From positions 2,542,001 through 2,606,000 of the forward strand of contig CM082578.2 of the NCBI GenBank assembly GCA_040954595.2: a DNA stretch of 64,000 nt, in the 5' to 3' direction. The notes below the pieces were generated by a model. That model saw only the letters and a program-made list of their open reading frames with translations. It was not told the origin of the DNA and did no database searches. The translations under genes and the position numbers were made by a program. This stretch comes from Balanoglossus misakiensis (Eukaryota; Hemichordata). How positions within the stretch are numbered: the stretch's first letter is position 1; every line of letters begins with the position of its first letter. Shown piece after piece: positions 1 to 11,733 of the stretch.

Positions 1-840
1 CCATGTCCTTTTATATCAGCAATTACATCATAGTGCCAGATTAGCTTGTGTTCATTGGTCAAATGAAACTTCCAGGTGGTTTGCATATAATTAAGATCAA
101 CCAATTGAAGGTAAGTACTATTACGTCATATGAATAATTGAATAACTAATTACTATAAGATACAGGTATAACATACATACAGATATACATGTATACAAAT
201 TCAATGGATCAACAAGGCCGTTACACGTCCAAGAATAAAGAATTACACCACACAACGACAGTAGTTGGCTTTATAAACACACACAACATAAAGTTATCGA
301 CGAAAAAGTACACGAGCTTTTGAAACAACGATGATTTTGGGAGAAATCTGGTTTCAGTGCTTTTCAGAAGCGTCCCTGGGAAACAATAACCACGCCATTC
401 AAACAGTTGTCAATCGCGTGGAAGTGTAAAGTGTTCAATTATTTTCTGTGTACATGAGAGCAATTACACAGTCATTATGCACGACGACCACTCCCAAATA
501 AACAACTATACAAACACACGTTAATCCGAACCCCCGGTACTTTCCGCACCGGGGTTTAAAGTGGCCGAACATCTGGCACCATCACAGGAGATTGGTGATG
601 GCTCCACTAAACGACTGCTCACATGTATACGAATCACAATAACTGTTATTTGTCCGAGTTCGAGTCGATAAGCCCGTTTTCATAAGTCTAGCCTTGGATG
701 CAAACTAGGAAAATGGAAGAAACTACATCGGGGAAATGTTTCACACATTCTTAGCAAAAGTCATCCAAATATCAAATGTGCGTGTTGTTATGATATTAAA
801 CTGTTCCCTGATACAAATTAAAGAGTGTTAGACTTAGTTT
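1..840. other. No gene seen
   Basis: AT-rich sequence with no convincing exon, RNA gene or paired terminal repeat. A GC-richer patch near 530-560 is too short to interpret. Confidence 0.5.
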
Positions 841-846
841 GCGTGC

Positions 847-909
<63 letters not shown>

Positions 910-920
910 CGCGCGCGCAC
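841..920. repeat. GC/GT dinucleotide microsatellite
   Basis: About 80 bp of alternating GC and GT dinucleotides, of a type able to form Z-DNA. Confidence 0.95.
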
Positions 921-1019
921 TGGAGTTGTGAACCGTATCTCAGTTGCACATCTGAAAGCTATCCTAATAAACGGATTTTGAAATAAGTCAGATTAGGGTT
1001 AATCCATTTGATTTTGATT

Positions 1020-1752
1020 TTATGGACCGTTCAGTTTTTAGGGCTGGGTTGGGGGGGGGGGTCGGCATGTTTGTGTTATTGGTTTTCAAAATCAGGCAGA
1101 CCCGCCTTCACCAAGGACCAAAAAATGGCAACCCCCTTTTGACAGGCAAAAAATATGATGACCCCCCCCCCCCGAAAACATTAAACAACTACCTGTTGAA
1201 GAAAAAGGCTTGTTTCCAAGAGCGTGCTCGCGGTCCTCATCTTATGTACACTGTAGATAAACGGAAAGAGACTCCCCACACTTTAATTATAAATAAAAGG
1301 TGTAAAATAGTATAGTGTTGCGGTAAAGTTAAAATGACAAGTCAATACAATAGTTGGTAGAATTGGTAAAACAAGAACAGAACAAATTAAATCAATGTTG
1401 AGGATGACAAATTTTACTTTTGCCACTCAAAGTTAGCATCGGTAGAGTGGGGTGGCAAGTACTCTGCCCTGGTACACTAGACAAAACAGCCAATAAATGA
1501 AATGTGGTGAAGAATGGGGTAGGTGTGTTGGTGTGGGAATGGGGTGCCCCCCTCCCACATTAGAAAATTTTGTAAAATAAAGGGCTCAAAACTGCATTTT
1601 TGTGGACGCAAGCGCAAAACTGGGGGGGGGGGGGCAAAAGTATGTGACCCCTCAAACGTTTCGAAAATAAAGATGATTTGGATTTCAAACTTTAAGTGAC
1701 TCACCCCTGGATTTTGCCGGCCCTCAGGCTGTAAAAACTTAACGGTCCCTTA
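1020..1752. mobile_element. MITE with GGACCGTTCAGTTTTT ends and TTA duplication
   Basis: The left end reads TGGACCGTTCAGTTTTTA and the right end is its near reverse complement. Both are flanked by TTA, as expected of a PIF/Harbinger-type 3-bp target duplication. The interior has G and C homopolymers of 9-12 bases near both ends. Two relatives lie at 39174-40322 and about 53620-54202. There is no transposase, so it is non-autonomous. The superfamily assignment is an inference. Confidence 0.7.
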
Positions 1753-3005
1753 GTATGAGCCAAAGTGTTTGAAAGCAATGAAGCATTATGGCATAGTTTT
1801 GAGGCAAAGCAAAATTTAATTAATTGAGTTTTAAAACACTCGTCAAAATGGGTTACATAACAAATTTAGACCGAACAATGTCTTTATGCAGTTAAGTACC
1901 GCTAAACAGCTCAACATAAAGTGAGATGCTCCACAGATATGTTCCGACAAATAGCTGCATATGTATTTTGAATTACTTTACAATTTCTTACGTATAATTT
2001 TTGATAGTGAACATTTGTAGATTAAACCCTCATTTGGGTCATGTTACATAGTGCAAACTCTTTTAGGGTTTCCTGGGCGCTGCGAAAAAAGCACAGACAC
2101 CCAAGAATATGTGGGAGTGGACCTTTTCTTATTTCTACAATTTTGGCCAATGTGTCATCATGAAGCGTATGTTTATGATTTTATACAAGAACCTCCTCAG
2201 GTGGTGATTGTATGCGTCTTATAATATATCGAGCATTTAAAACACACTAACCTCGAGTGTTTCAAAAACAGGGTATCCCCCCCCCCCCCCCAGCTGGAAA
2301 CACTGACCAGGTGGCAATTTCTTATATTAATTTATTTCTTCATTACTTCATTTGGCTTAGTAGAATTAGTATTTTTGAAAAGGCTAGAAGTTATCAGGTT
2401 TTAATATGTGTCGCTTGAATGATAAAAAGTAATCGACTGAAGGAAAAATAGGCGACGATTATAATCCATGTGAGAATACTATGATGATGACTCATCATTC
2501 TGAATTGAGAAAGAAGAAAGAAGTCGTAGTTTATACTGATGGTGAGGGCGCTGTTTGAGATAATTACATGTTTCGGGTACATCAATAGAACTTAGCATTT
2601 TGCCTGAAGTATGTTGAAGCTCCATCAGCTGCAACTGTTGGGAAATCATCATATACAGATGTATGCACTGAAGTATGTATATAGGTATTATAAACCCTAA
2701 GTATGAGTGCATATGCAAGTTTGATCCATGGTACATTTCAGCCAACCAAAAAATCGATTGAAAAAAGCTACATGTCAATTTAATATGGTTTCTTCATCTT
2801 GATTATTAAATTTTAGGCTTACTCTTGGTAACTTGAAAATTGGGATAACTGAAAGAGTGCAATGTTGGAAATGACGTTCGTCGGAGGGAAATTTGAATGG
2901 CCACCTTCACAGCAGCAGTATATAACAATGTCCCATATATCAATCTAATCTCAGATGAAGGATTTGTAATTAAAATCCAGAATTGGGAATTCCTGAGAAA
3001 ATAAG
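1753..3005. repeat. Gene-free stretch; part of a dispersed repeat near 2620-2760
   Basis: No exon is seen. A C homopolymer lies at about 2277-2290. The segment around 2620-2760 is a diverged copy of the sequence that flanks the transposon at 50798-51629, and it serves as that element's empty-site reference. Confidence 0.5.
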
Positions 3006-3421
3006 TTTGCCATACTAAAAGAAAACTTTACAAGCAGCAATTTTTGCCAGAAATTAACATACAAAGTTTGCCCCAAATTGTACTTCTTCAATTAAAAATG
3101 CCAATAAAGCCACCAAATTACCATCAGGGATTCAAACTCGACTGTATCACACTTACTGACTCAAATGCAAATGTAGTTGAATTCTTTTTTTACCCGGTGT
3201 GCACTCACAGTCCCCAGGCCTTTCCCTTTGAATTTTACATAAAAGATGGAAAAACATTCACTCATATATATACACACACACACACACATACATACCATAC
3301 ATGCAATGCACAGATACATAAAGATGGAAGGCGACTGATCCCAAATCTCCCATCCGTATAAAATGGAAGATGACCAAAAGAAAAAAAATGCTGCTTGTAA
3401 AGTTTTCTTTTGGTATGGCCA
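3006..3421. repeat. About 33-bp inverted repeat enclosing 350 bp
   Basis: Left arm at 3008-3039 and right arm at 3389-3421 are reverse complements with about two mismatches; the shared core includes GAAAACTTTACAAGCAGCA. The enclosed sequence holds a short CA microsatellite (3270-3290) and no gene. Probably a small foldback element or MITE. No target duplication was identified. Confidence 0.6.
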
Positions 3422-4149
3422 ATTCTTCATTTTGGTTCTCATACGGAAATGAATCATTTTGCTTTGTGACCCAGACCAATATTTTGATCTGTGCAACACT
3501 CTCTATGGTCCAAATTTGTATTTTTACAGTCTTTTGATGTCATAATTGCTACAGAAAGAGTATGTATTTGAAGAAGGAGTTATATCTATGACTGACCATA
3601 ATTACCACAACACTAACATTCAGAAAATTCAGAAAAAAAAGAAAACATCTTCCCTATTCAGTTCAGATAACAAACTTTATTGCCTTATTGTGTTTCAAAA
3701 TTGTGTTGCAACATTCTTGACACAATTTTATCAGATTATCACCTTTAGGAAATAAGTATTATATATTTATAGGTAATGTGCCGGCTAGTATGGTCATACT
3801 ACATCATTGTAATATGACTACATGATGAGTACATGTAACATTAATTGTATCAGTACTATGCACCAGCTGGATGGTGTACTGTATCAAGTCATCATCGATG
3901 ACGTAGTTAACGCTGATTTTGTAGTGTTGATTTTTGTGTTGCTTTGTTTTCGGATGTAGCAAATGCAGTTTTGTAATAAATGTGCAAAGTTTTTTTTTCA
4001 GATTTATGCAATTAGACATACTTCCACAAGGTGGATTCGGGTGCATTTTAATATGTTGTTCTAGACATCTCTCCAAAATGCATTGTGAAGAAAAAAAATA
4101 TGTTGCAATTTGTGGTGGGTTGGGTGCCCAAATCTCGTAGATTGACTGG

Positions 4150-4600
4150 ACTAACATAGATTAAACAACGGACACTTGGAAGAAGCTTGGGAGTATAAAG
4201 GCCAGACGCTTCCTCCACTCCAGGAACTAACGTAGCGATGTTGGGAAGACAATTGTTGTCCACTACCAATACATCACATCTGGTTTTAGTGATCTGTTTT
4301 GCGAGGTCCTCTGATTTTAGAGATGTATCGAGTCGAACACAGACCAGTCCAGCTTTGACAGCTCCCAAGTAACCCACTACATATTCGTATTGCCTTCCAA
4401 CTAGCAGTCCCAACCTTTCACCTCTTCGCAGACCGAGCTCCATCAAACCAGAAGCCAGCCCATCAACCTGACGTCTCAACTCTTTGAAAGTTATTCGCTT
4501 GACGGAACCATTCTTTCAGTAGTCAGTTATTGCTCCTCTGTCAGGATAACAATCACTGGTTAAAACAAATTCGTACCACGTGGTTTATACAAAAGGAAAT
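4150..4600 (-). pseudogene. Acyl-CoA synthetase (AMP-forming, ACSF2-like) fragment
   Basis: Minus-strand reading from about 4590 to 4160 matches the N-terminal part of AMP-binding acyl-CoA synthetases: a TFKELRRQVDGLASGL segment, a GLRRGERLGLL segment, then a GAVKAGLVCV segment of the kind found in ACSF2-like medium-chain enzymes. Such enzymes activate fatty acids to acyl-CoA. An in-frame TGA lies near 4520, upstream of the TFKEL segment. The catalytic P-loop, the AMP-binding core and the C-terminal domain are absent nearby. It is therefore an isolated exon or a broken copy; missing neighbouring exons outside my recognition are possible. Confidence 0.6.
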
Positions 4601-4762
4601 CTCTGGGACGAAGGTGGATTAAAGGTCGACGATCGTCTATGACATGTTACAAGTGAATAGCGCCCTCAATATTTCCTAGGCCTATCTGACAAGCAAGGGT
4701 CAATGGGTCTGCACTGTAAATTGTTCTTTTCACTTCATGCTTTGGACAGTACAATAAACACA

Positions 4763-5695
4763 ATGGCGAAGGAATGGCCAGGTTTCTTCTACAACGGTTG
4801 TTACTTCATAAACTGTGTCCATAACATAGAGACCGTACAGACCAATCCGATAGACACATGGGACGTAAGACACGACGATATCATCATTGTGACGTATATC
4901 AAATCAGGAACATACTGGATGTTGAAGGCCTTAACTAGCATGTATAGTGACCTAAATTTCTTACTGCCAGCCACAAAGAAAACAGTGCGCCTTGACCTAC
5001 TTTACGAGGACGCTGATCATATACCTGGTATGTATGGTGAACATGCAAAGGCTGTGAAGACATCCTTGCAGACGATGACGTCACCAAGGTTATTATTCTG
5101 CCATCTTCTTCCACAGTTATTCTCAAAGTCATGGGTCAAAGGTGTAAAGATGTGTAAAGTTATACCACAGTGGCCAGAAATCCAAAAGATGTATGCGTGT
5201 CGTATTATAGCTATATGAAATCAATCCCTGGATCGAGATGGATTTGAATTGGAACGACTGGGTTAAGGCTTTCGTTCAGGGAAGAGTGTTGTACGGCTCT
5301 TGGTTGGATCATGTGTTGGCATGGAAACGATACGCCCAGCAGGACAATGTGCTACACGTCACATTTGAAGATATGAAGAGAGATTTGAAATCTGTGTTGT
5401 GCCAGATCACAGATTTTCTGGATCGTCCGAAGTCAGATGAGGAAATTGAAAAAGTGGCTGAAAGTTGCAGTTTCGTTGCAATAAGTCAAGGGAAGGAAAT
5501 CTTCCGTCAATATTCAATGGTTGGCGCGGACACACATTCCTTTCCAGATGATGCTCGTCACCAGCGCAGAGGTCAAGTCGGTGATTGGAAAACACTTCAC
5601 TGTCGCGCAAAATGAATTTTTTGATCGAGAAGTTACTGAGAAAGCCGAGGAACATGGATTGAAATTTGTTTATGATATGAGAGACATTTTTTAGT
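4763..5695 (+). pseudogene. Cytosolic sulfotransferase (SULT-like), intronless and frameshifted
   Basis: Cytosolic sulfotransferases move sulfate from PAPS to small hydroxyl or amine substrates. The copy begins with ATG at 4763 and ends with TAG at about 5693, roughly 310 codons, the usual family length. In order it shows the PAPS 5'-phosphosulfate loop as TYIKSGTYW (usual form YPKSGTTW), the 3'-phosphate motif ARNPKDVCVSYYSYM at about 5175-5220, an EDMKRDLKSV segment, and the C-terminal RRGQVGDWK (GxxGxxK type). Three frame changes are needed: near 5163, between 5220 and 5238, and near 5590. It has no introns, so it is either a retrocopy or a single-exon gene that has decayed or been misassembled. 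A second fragment lies directly downstream. Confidence 0.8.
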
Positions 5696-5869
5696 TGTAG
5701 AAACATAGAATTAAATTTCTGTCATGATGGAAATTGCACACAGATGATGTTATATTCATTCCGATATGTGAAGTTGCCAGAGCAGGTTCTACTGCAGGAA
5801 CTTTGTAGCAGAATTTCAGCACATGGGAAATTTCACAGATTTCACTTCAACTTTATGAGATGCGATCTA

Positions 5870-5981
5870 TATTGTAGAATCTTTGGGCCATCCCAAGTCA
5901 GAGGAAGAAGTTAAGCAAACAGTAGAAAGTTGTAGCTTTGCTGAAATGAGTGAAAAAAATGTGACAATGGCCTTACACTAA
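5870..5981 (+). pseudogene. Second sulfotransferase fragment
   Basis: Reading in one frame gives SLGHPKSEEEVKQTVESC followed by SFAEMSEKN and a stop. This matches the segment of the upstream sulfotransferase with KSDEEIEKVAESCSF. The rest of the gene is missing, so it is the remnant of a tandem duplicate. Confidence 0.7.
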
Positions 5982-6195
5982 AAGTTACACTTTATTTCTC
6001 AATACTGTTTATCTTAACTTATCTGAACATAAAACCTCTGCAATGAAGTTACAACGGAGGCAGAGATGCTACATTTTTCTACTGTAACCAGAAAAACAAT
6101 AGAAATAATGCACTAAAAAAAATATCTGCATTAAGTCATGTGGCATATGGTCAGTCTATATTGCAATGCTGGCAGAAAACGAAGGAAATGTATGA

Positions 6196-6374
6196 TACTG
6201 TCAAACCTGACTGTGTATTTAGTGGCCAGTCAAGGGACTTTCATAAACTGGCCTTTATAGACAGGTGGTCTTTATATAGAGGTCAATTAATGCATGTGTA
6301 ATTTGTAAATTGCACAGGGACCGTAACATAGTGGCCACTATATAGAGGTGGTCACTAACACAGGTTTGACTGTA
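6196..6374. mobile_element. Short mariner-like MITE
   Basis: About 180 bp bounded by TACTGTCAAACCTG and its reverse complement CAGGTTTGACTGTA, with TA at each edge. The interior has several internal repeats of a GTGGCCACTATATAGAGGTGG type. Non-autonomous; the Tc1/mariner assignment rests on the TA edges. Confidence 0.7.
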
Positions 6375-6549
6375 CAAAGATTTGGTAATAATTGATCTTT
6401 GCAGTGTCAATGTCTGACAAAAAAACCCACCAAGTAATGTAATTGTCGGGTGGCAGAATCCATCTGGTATAATTGCCCATCTTACTGTGCATCTGAAATG
6501 TTAGATTTAAACATGGATTCCTTTTTATCTATCAGACCGGAGGTGCATC

Positions 6550-7906
6550 TCAACTGTGGTATCTCAGGTAGTGCTTCCGGAGGTTGGATCGGTGTCCGAA
6601 ACTGGCCCCGCACACGGAGCAGTCGAAAGGTCTTTCTCCGGTGTGAACTCTGCGGTGGGCGTTGAGGTTGGACCGGTCGCTGAAACGTTTATTGCACATA
6701 AGACATTGAAAAGGTTTTTTCTCTGGTGTGCGTCCTGGTGTGCGAGATCAACCGGTTGCGGAATTTGAACGCTTTTCCGCATACGGCGCACTGGAAAGGG
6801 GTCTCTCCGGTGTGGATATGGAATCTCTGGTGGGCAACCAGGCTTTCCTTGTTGTTGAATTTCTCCCGACAGTCCTTGCATTCAACGGTGTTTTTCTGCG
6901 CACCCTTGGTGTGACTTTTCAAGTGGGCTAGAAGCCGACTTCTGTTGTCAAACCCTGCTGAGCATAGATTACACACAAAGTATCTTCCTTTCAAGGATCT
7001 TTTCTTGTTGTAGCCAGCAACGGATAACAGTCTGAGTTTTGACTTCCAGGCTTTTGGAACTTTTGCAGTGTTGGCTGTGGGTCTGAATTGTTGGATGTTT
7101 TGTTTAGGCCGTGTCAGTGCCTGGGAGGTCTCAGAAGGGGGGATGAAGATTTGCGAGCTGTCAGATTCTGCTTCTATTTCCACATTCACGCGGTCTGCCT
7201 CGGTCGTTTCACCAACACGTGACACTGATGGCCCCTCGGGGTTACACATATACACAATCTCGTCCCCAGGGCTTTCCTCTTTGATGACAATCTCATCTTT
7301 GCTCTCCTTCTCATCCACACTTTGCGAGATTTCCGATTGGGTGACATTCTCCAGACACTGAGCTGGGAAAGAGACACTCTCCACAAAACTGACGTCTCCG
7401 AGAGCGCGTGAACTTCCTTCGCCACCGTGTCGATCCAACACTGCATTGTCAATTCCGACATTTGGATACAGTTTCAAGTTCTCTCGATTTGAATTTCCTG
7501 ACTGTTCATCGATGGTGTCAAAATTATCCACAATGTCTCTCATATTCTCAAAATTCTGGCCGGTTATTGCTGTCGAGCTCGGTTGGCAATTTCTGGTATC
7601 GACATCCAAACTGTCACAGTGTCTCGCTTCATTTTCGTGTTGTCTCATTTCCGAGTCAACAGCAATGCTTTTAACATCAGTGATTCCCATGTTAGTTTCC
7701 GGCACCACAGAATACATGCCATCGTCATGGTGACACACTCTTTCGTTGGTGTTTCCATGGTACTGGCTTTCAGGGCGTGGCAATTGGCTGGTCGTCACTT
7801 CCAGAGAGATGGCACCACTTTCAAATAGGAAGTTGACCGGGGTCGATTTTTCTGTCAAATACACAGGAATACCGATTAAGAAGCCTTTTATACCCCTCGT
7901 TGGCAT
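6550..7906 (-). CDS. C2H2 zinc-finger protein, single exon, one homopolymer frameshift
   Basis: The reading frame starts with ATG at 7906 and is acidic, Ser/Glu-rich and unstructured for about 300 residues, with a sumoylation-like VIKEE at about 207-211. C2H2 fingers follow: CNLC...HLKSH (Cys312 first), CKDC...HQRFH and CAVC...HTRTH, joined by TGE-type linkers. The frame then stops early. Removing one base from the A run (plus-strand T6 at 6715-6720) restores two more fingers, CLMC...HRRVH and CSVC...HYLRYH, and a natural stop at 6550. That gives five fingers in a tandem DNA-binding array. The extra base could be a sequencing error or a real mutation that removes the last two fingers. Likely a nuclear transcription regulator; target unknown. 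Confidence 0.8.
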
Positions 7907-8001
7907 GATTCAACTGTTGTCATGTAATTTGCAGACTTTTAGCATTCTTACATTTCTTCTGCCTATATCCTTAAGAAGTCTAACTTTTGCACGTACATTC
8001 A

Positions 8002-8196
8002 TTAAAGGTATACGGACACCCCTAGTTTACATATGCCCATATATGGCTGAAATAGCATATTTGAGTGCTCTAGAGAATATATGATCTCTTTTGTTTGCGT
8101 GTGCTACACAGTCTTTGATTGGTTAGATCTCCATTTGCCATGGTAACTGTAGCTATATTTGCATACATGTAGGTGACCGTACCGGTATACCTTTAA
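8002..8196. mobile_element. TTAA-flanked MITE
   Basis: 195 bp between TTAA at 8002 and TTAA at 8193. The ends are ATTAAAGGTATAC and its reverse complement. This is the pattern of non-autonomous piggyBac- or Kolobok-type elements. Confidence 0.65.
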
Positions 8197-8564
8197 TATT
8201 TATAATTATTAACAGGGTGACGCCGCAGAACACGATGAATGACCTTTCGTGCGTTGAGACCCAATTTGAAACAAGGGAACGATTTTAATCTCGAGTTCAC
8301 AGATGAAGATATACATGTAGGACACAAGTTTTTATGCTAACGGAAACACTAATTAACCTATAATGGTTCAGTCCAAAGCCACTGTTTTCTATGGTTAAGT
8401 TGGACCTCTAAAGAGGGAAATAGGGGTTAGGAACATAAGCTTTGCAAATTACGTGGCCTATTATTCCTTTAATTCAACTGCTCTAATAACAAGAGTGAAG
8501 GGTACGTTTTATTATTAGCTGCAGCAAAATTTCTCAAATTTAATTCAGCTATTGCGAGTATTAA

Positions 8565-8573
8565 AGGTAATAC
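8565..8573. repeat. Left 9-bp target-site duplication AGGTAATAC
   Basis: AGGTAATAC lies directly before the left terminal repeat of the giant transposon and is repeated exactly at 21388-21396 after its right end. Confidence 0.9.
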
Positions 8574-8637
8574 TAGCCCGGAGACGCGGGCTTTACACGG
8601 GCTTTGGTCTAGGGGAAAAGGAACGCCCGGGGACAGT
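8574..8637. repeat. Left terminal and subterminal inverted repeats of the giant transposon
   Basis: Terminal repeat 8574-8591 and subterminal repeat AACGCCCGGGGACAGT at 8622-8637, both mirrored at the right end. The same pair occurs in the 402-bp derivative at 25 kb, so both are probably transposase recognition sites. That role is inferred. Confidence 0.85.
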
Positions 8638-8854
8638 CTCTATTTACGCACCGAATTCTGTGCGCAGAACGACACGGGTGGTAAATCTTGTGTGTAAGCT
8701 AATTGGTCACTCAATGTAACAATGTGTAAACCAGATGACATCATCGCATTCTAAATAAGGAAATAGAGGTGGAGTCACCAAGTATGTTATCAAAAGTTAA
8801 TTTACATAACTAGATAACACAAATTCATTGTTCACTCCGATATTGGCGTTGATC

Positions 8855-11733
8855 ATGGCCATGGCTAGCGATTCCTCGTTTAAACTGGAAGTACGTGCTG
8901 CTTCTACGCAGTTTTTAGAAACTGTGCCATCTATCAAAGCTCTAAAGAGTGAGCAAGAAGTGGCCTTACTTTCATTTCTAAGCGGGGAAGACACATGTTG
9001 TGTTCTCCCAACGGGGTTCGGCAAGTCAATTGTTTACCAAATGGCCGCAAGGATCGCGGCAACGATAGATCGCAAGAACGTTAGTGGACTTCCCAGACAT
9101 TTGGAAGGCGCTTCAAAACCGGTCGTGTTGGTGATCAGCCCACTCAACGCACTCATCGAGGACCAAGTCCGGAGCTGCGAGAACATTGGGCTGAGAGCCA
9201 CACGACTTGGAGATGACGACTTTGGCGTTGCCGAGGGACATTATGAACTTGTCTTTGGCAATCCGGAACAATGGATGACGCCCAAATATATCGACATCAT
9301 CAGAAGTGAAGTCTACCAAAAAAATGTAATCGGCATTGTGACCGATGAGGCACACAAGACATTTAAATGGTAGGTTTAATCATAATTGTGTATACCCACG
9401 TTGACACTACTATTGTTTTTATAATTTTACTATTTACTTGTTGGCCGAACACGACACTGAGAAATTGATTGTCTGACGATTATTTTAATAATGTATACAC
9501 ACTGTATATTTATTCCATGTATGTGAAGCAAAACATATATTGCAAGAAATCGGGGGGGGGGGGGAATCGGTGAAATAAACTGAAAAGGTGAAATTGCCTG
9601 TTTGTTCGGCAATGTTTTTTAAGACACATGCTGAAAACTTTTTTTCTTTCCTTGCTTGAGATGCCTTGAGTTTTTTTTTTTTCGGGGGGGGGGGGGTTGC
9701 TACTCTCAAAACTCCTGTGCTTTGACATCCCATTCGGCAGTAAATTTGAGTATTATTGTAGTGTCCCAATTCGCCTTTCAAATTATTATATTTTGTCATG
9801 GAAATGATACTTCACTGCATGAATTAGATATAAAAAAAATCATGAAATTTAAGAAATTGAATGTAGGACATCCAAGGCCAGGATGGGGCTAGAGAAGCTT
9901 ATGAATTTTTTGTGTTGTGGCTTTTTGTATTATTCCTGAGCTATTTTATTTACTCAACACCTCTTTTCTTTCACAGGGGTTGTGGTATAGGAAGAGAAGA
10001 AGCATTCCGAAAAGCATTTTCACAGTTAGGAGAGTTGAGATCTCTATGTAAAGAGGGTAAGTTTAATGTTTTGAATGCCATGTTACAATGACATCTCATG
10101 GCTTCATCTTGCGAATCAAATTGTTAAAACAAAAAGTTAATATCCCATATGTTAAATTCACCAATAAATATTTAAATTATAATTATTATAATTAAATTAT
10201 TACCAGAATATTTAAATTATTTTCTTTATATTACAAAGCACTATGTACTGAAAGTACACAATATTTATGCTATGCACATGAATACTTGGTTCCAAAGTCA
10301 CAACAGTGTTCTGCATTCATTGATTTAAATTGAAGATGTAAGAAAAGTCTTGCTGGATTGTTTTCTGAACTTTTGTATAGGTGTGCAATTGTTAATCTAT
10401 CAAACAAACACCTGTTTTTAAATAGACAAGTGACAGATGCTACATTTTTTGACCAGTTTAGTGATAAATATCTGACCACATTTTGATGACCTGTATATTT
10501 TATGTTGCAGGAACTCCAGTTTTAGCTGTTACTGCAACAGCAGACCAAGAAACAAAAAAAAAGATAATGAAGATTTTGCACCTGCGAAAACCAACAGTCG
10601 TTGAAGTTAGTCCAAACAGAAGTAACATCAGACTCAGTGTTATCCGGATTCAATGTGACAGATATGAGTGTTTTAATTGGCTCGTTGACATGATCAAAGA
10701 ACGAGGTGTTAATACAGAACAGTGTATAATTTATTGTAAGTCTATTAAGGATATAGGAAAAGTTTTCAATCAACTCAAGATACTTTTAGGAGATAAATTC
10801 TATGCTGATGGAGTAAAATCACCTGAGAATAAGCTAATTGGTATCTATCATAGTAACACTTTACATAAATATAAACAAAGAGTTGTTTCTTCTTTTCAAA
10901 ATAACGGGCCATGTAGAGTTGTTGTAGCAACAACAGCTTTGGGTATGGGTTTAAATTTTCCCCATGTCCGATACATAATCAACTATGGGCCACCAGCACA
11001 GCTTGATGATTTGGTGCAACAAATAGGTAGAGCTGGTAGAGATGGTATGGAGTCACATGCTATTTTATACTTTTATCCACAACAGTTTGTTAAGTGTGAA
11101 GAGAGTATGAAAGCTTATTGTGCTAACAAATCAGAATCATGTCTACGAGTTGCATTATTTTCAAATTTTGAATCAAATGCTTCAGGTGTGACACCATTGC
11201 ACACATGTTGTTCTGCTTGTCAGCTTAAGTGTACATGCTCAGAAAACTGTCCAAATGAAATTCCTCTGTTTGAGCTTACACCGCCCACAATCAATTGTCA
11301 TGCATCGCTACAAAGAAGTGTCACTGATGATAATAAGCAACTATTAAGAGAAGTACTGTATGATTTCAAGGCAACTCTGCACCGAGAGAAAACGTTTACC
11401 CCAGTGGAGGCTGCAACTGGATTTGATGAGAAATTAATTGACTCAATTTTAGTGAACTGTGACAGAATATTGAGTGTTGAAGATATCATGACACTCTTGC
11501 CTGTTTTCAATATCAGCCATGCTAAGCACATTTTAATTATAATTAATGATATTTTTGAAGATATTGCTCAGATTGAAGACATGATACATTTTTTAGAGTC
11601 TGATAATATTGATGAACAAGACATTGATATCAGTTATGCTACATACTACGATGAGGACAGTAATGAAAGTGAAGACAGTGACTCTTTTTATTCCACAGAT
11701 GATGAAAGTGAAGTCATATCACATGTGAATTAG
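8855..11733 (+). CDS. Transposon-encoded RecQ-like SF2 DNA helicase, 3 exons, 605 aa
   Basis: Exons 8855-9369, 9977-10056 and 10511-11733 join with matching phases across GT-AG introns (total 1818 nt). A second ATG at 8861 is possible. Motifs in order: Walker A LPTGFGKS (51-58), Ia SPLNALIEDQV (about 95-105), DEAH box (164-167), TAT motif III AVTATAD (about 204-210), motif IV IIYCKSIKD, motif V VVATTALGMGLNFP, and motif VI QQIGRAGRDG (368-377). These are the ATPase and strand-unwinding motifs of RecQ-family 3'-5' helicases. A cysteine cluster CCSACQLKCTCSENC (431-445) resembles the RecQ zinc-binding region. I see no HRDC domain; the tail is strongly acidic (Asp/Glu/Ser). The gene begins about 280 bp inside the left end. 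It is likely to process DNA during transposition; a host RecQ copy is unlikely because the terminal repeats enclose it. Confidence 0.92.
9370..10510 (+). other. Introns 1 and 2 of the transposon helicase
   Basis: Intron 1 (9370-9976) opens with GTAGGT and closes with a pyrimidine tract and CAG; it contains G homopolymers at 9552-9563 and 9685-9696. Intron 2 (10057-10510) opens with GTAAGT and closes with TTGCAG. No other feature is seen in them. Confidence 0.85.

Noticed and set aside
8855-11733. A host RecQ helicase gene
   Set aside because: It lies entirely within terminal repeats and a 9-bp duplication, next to a transposase gene read from the opposite end, and lacks HRDC.
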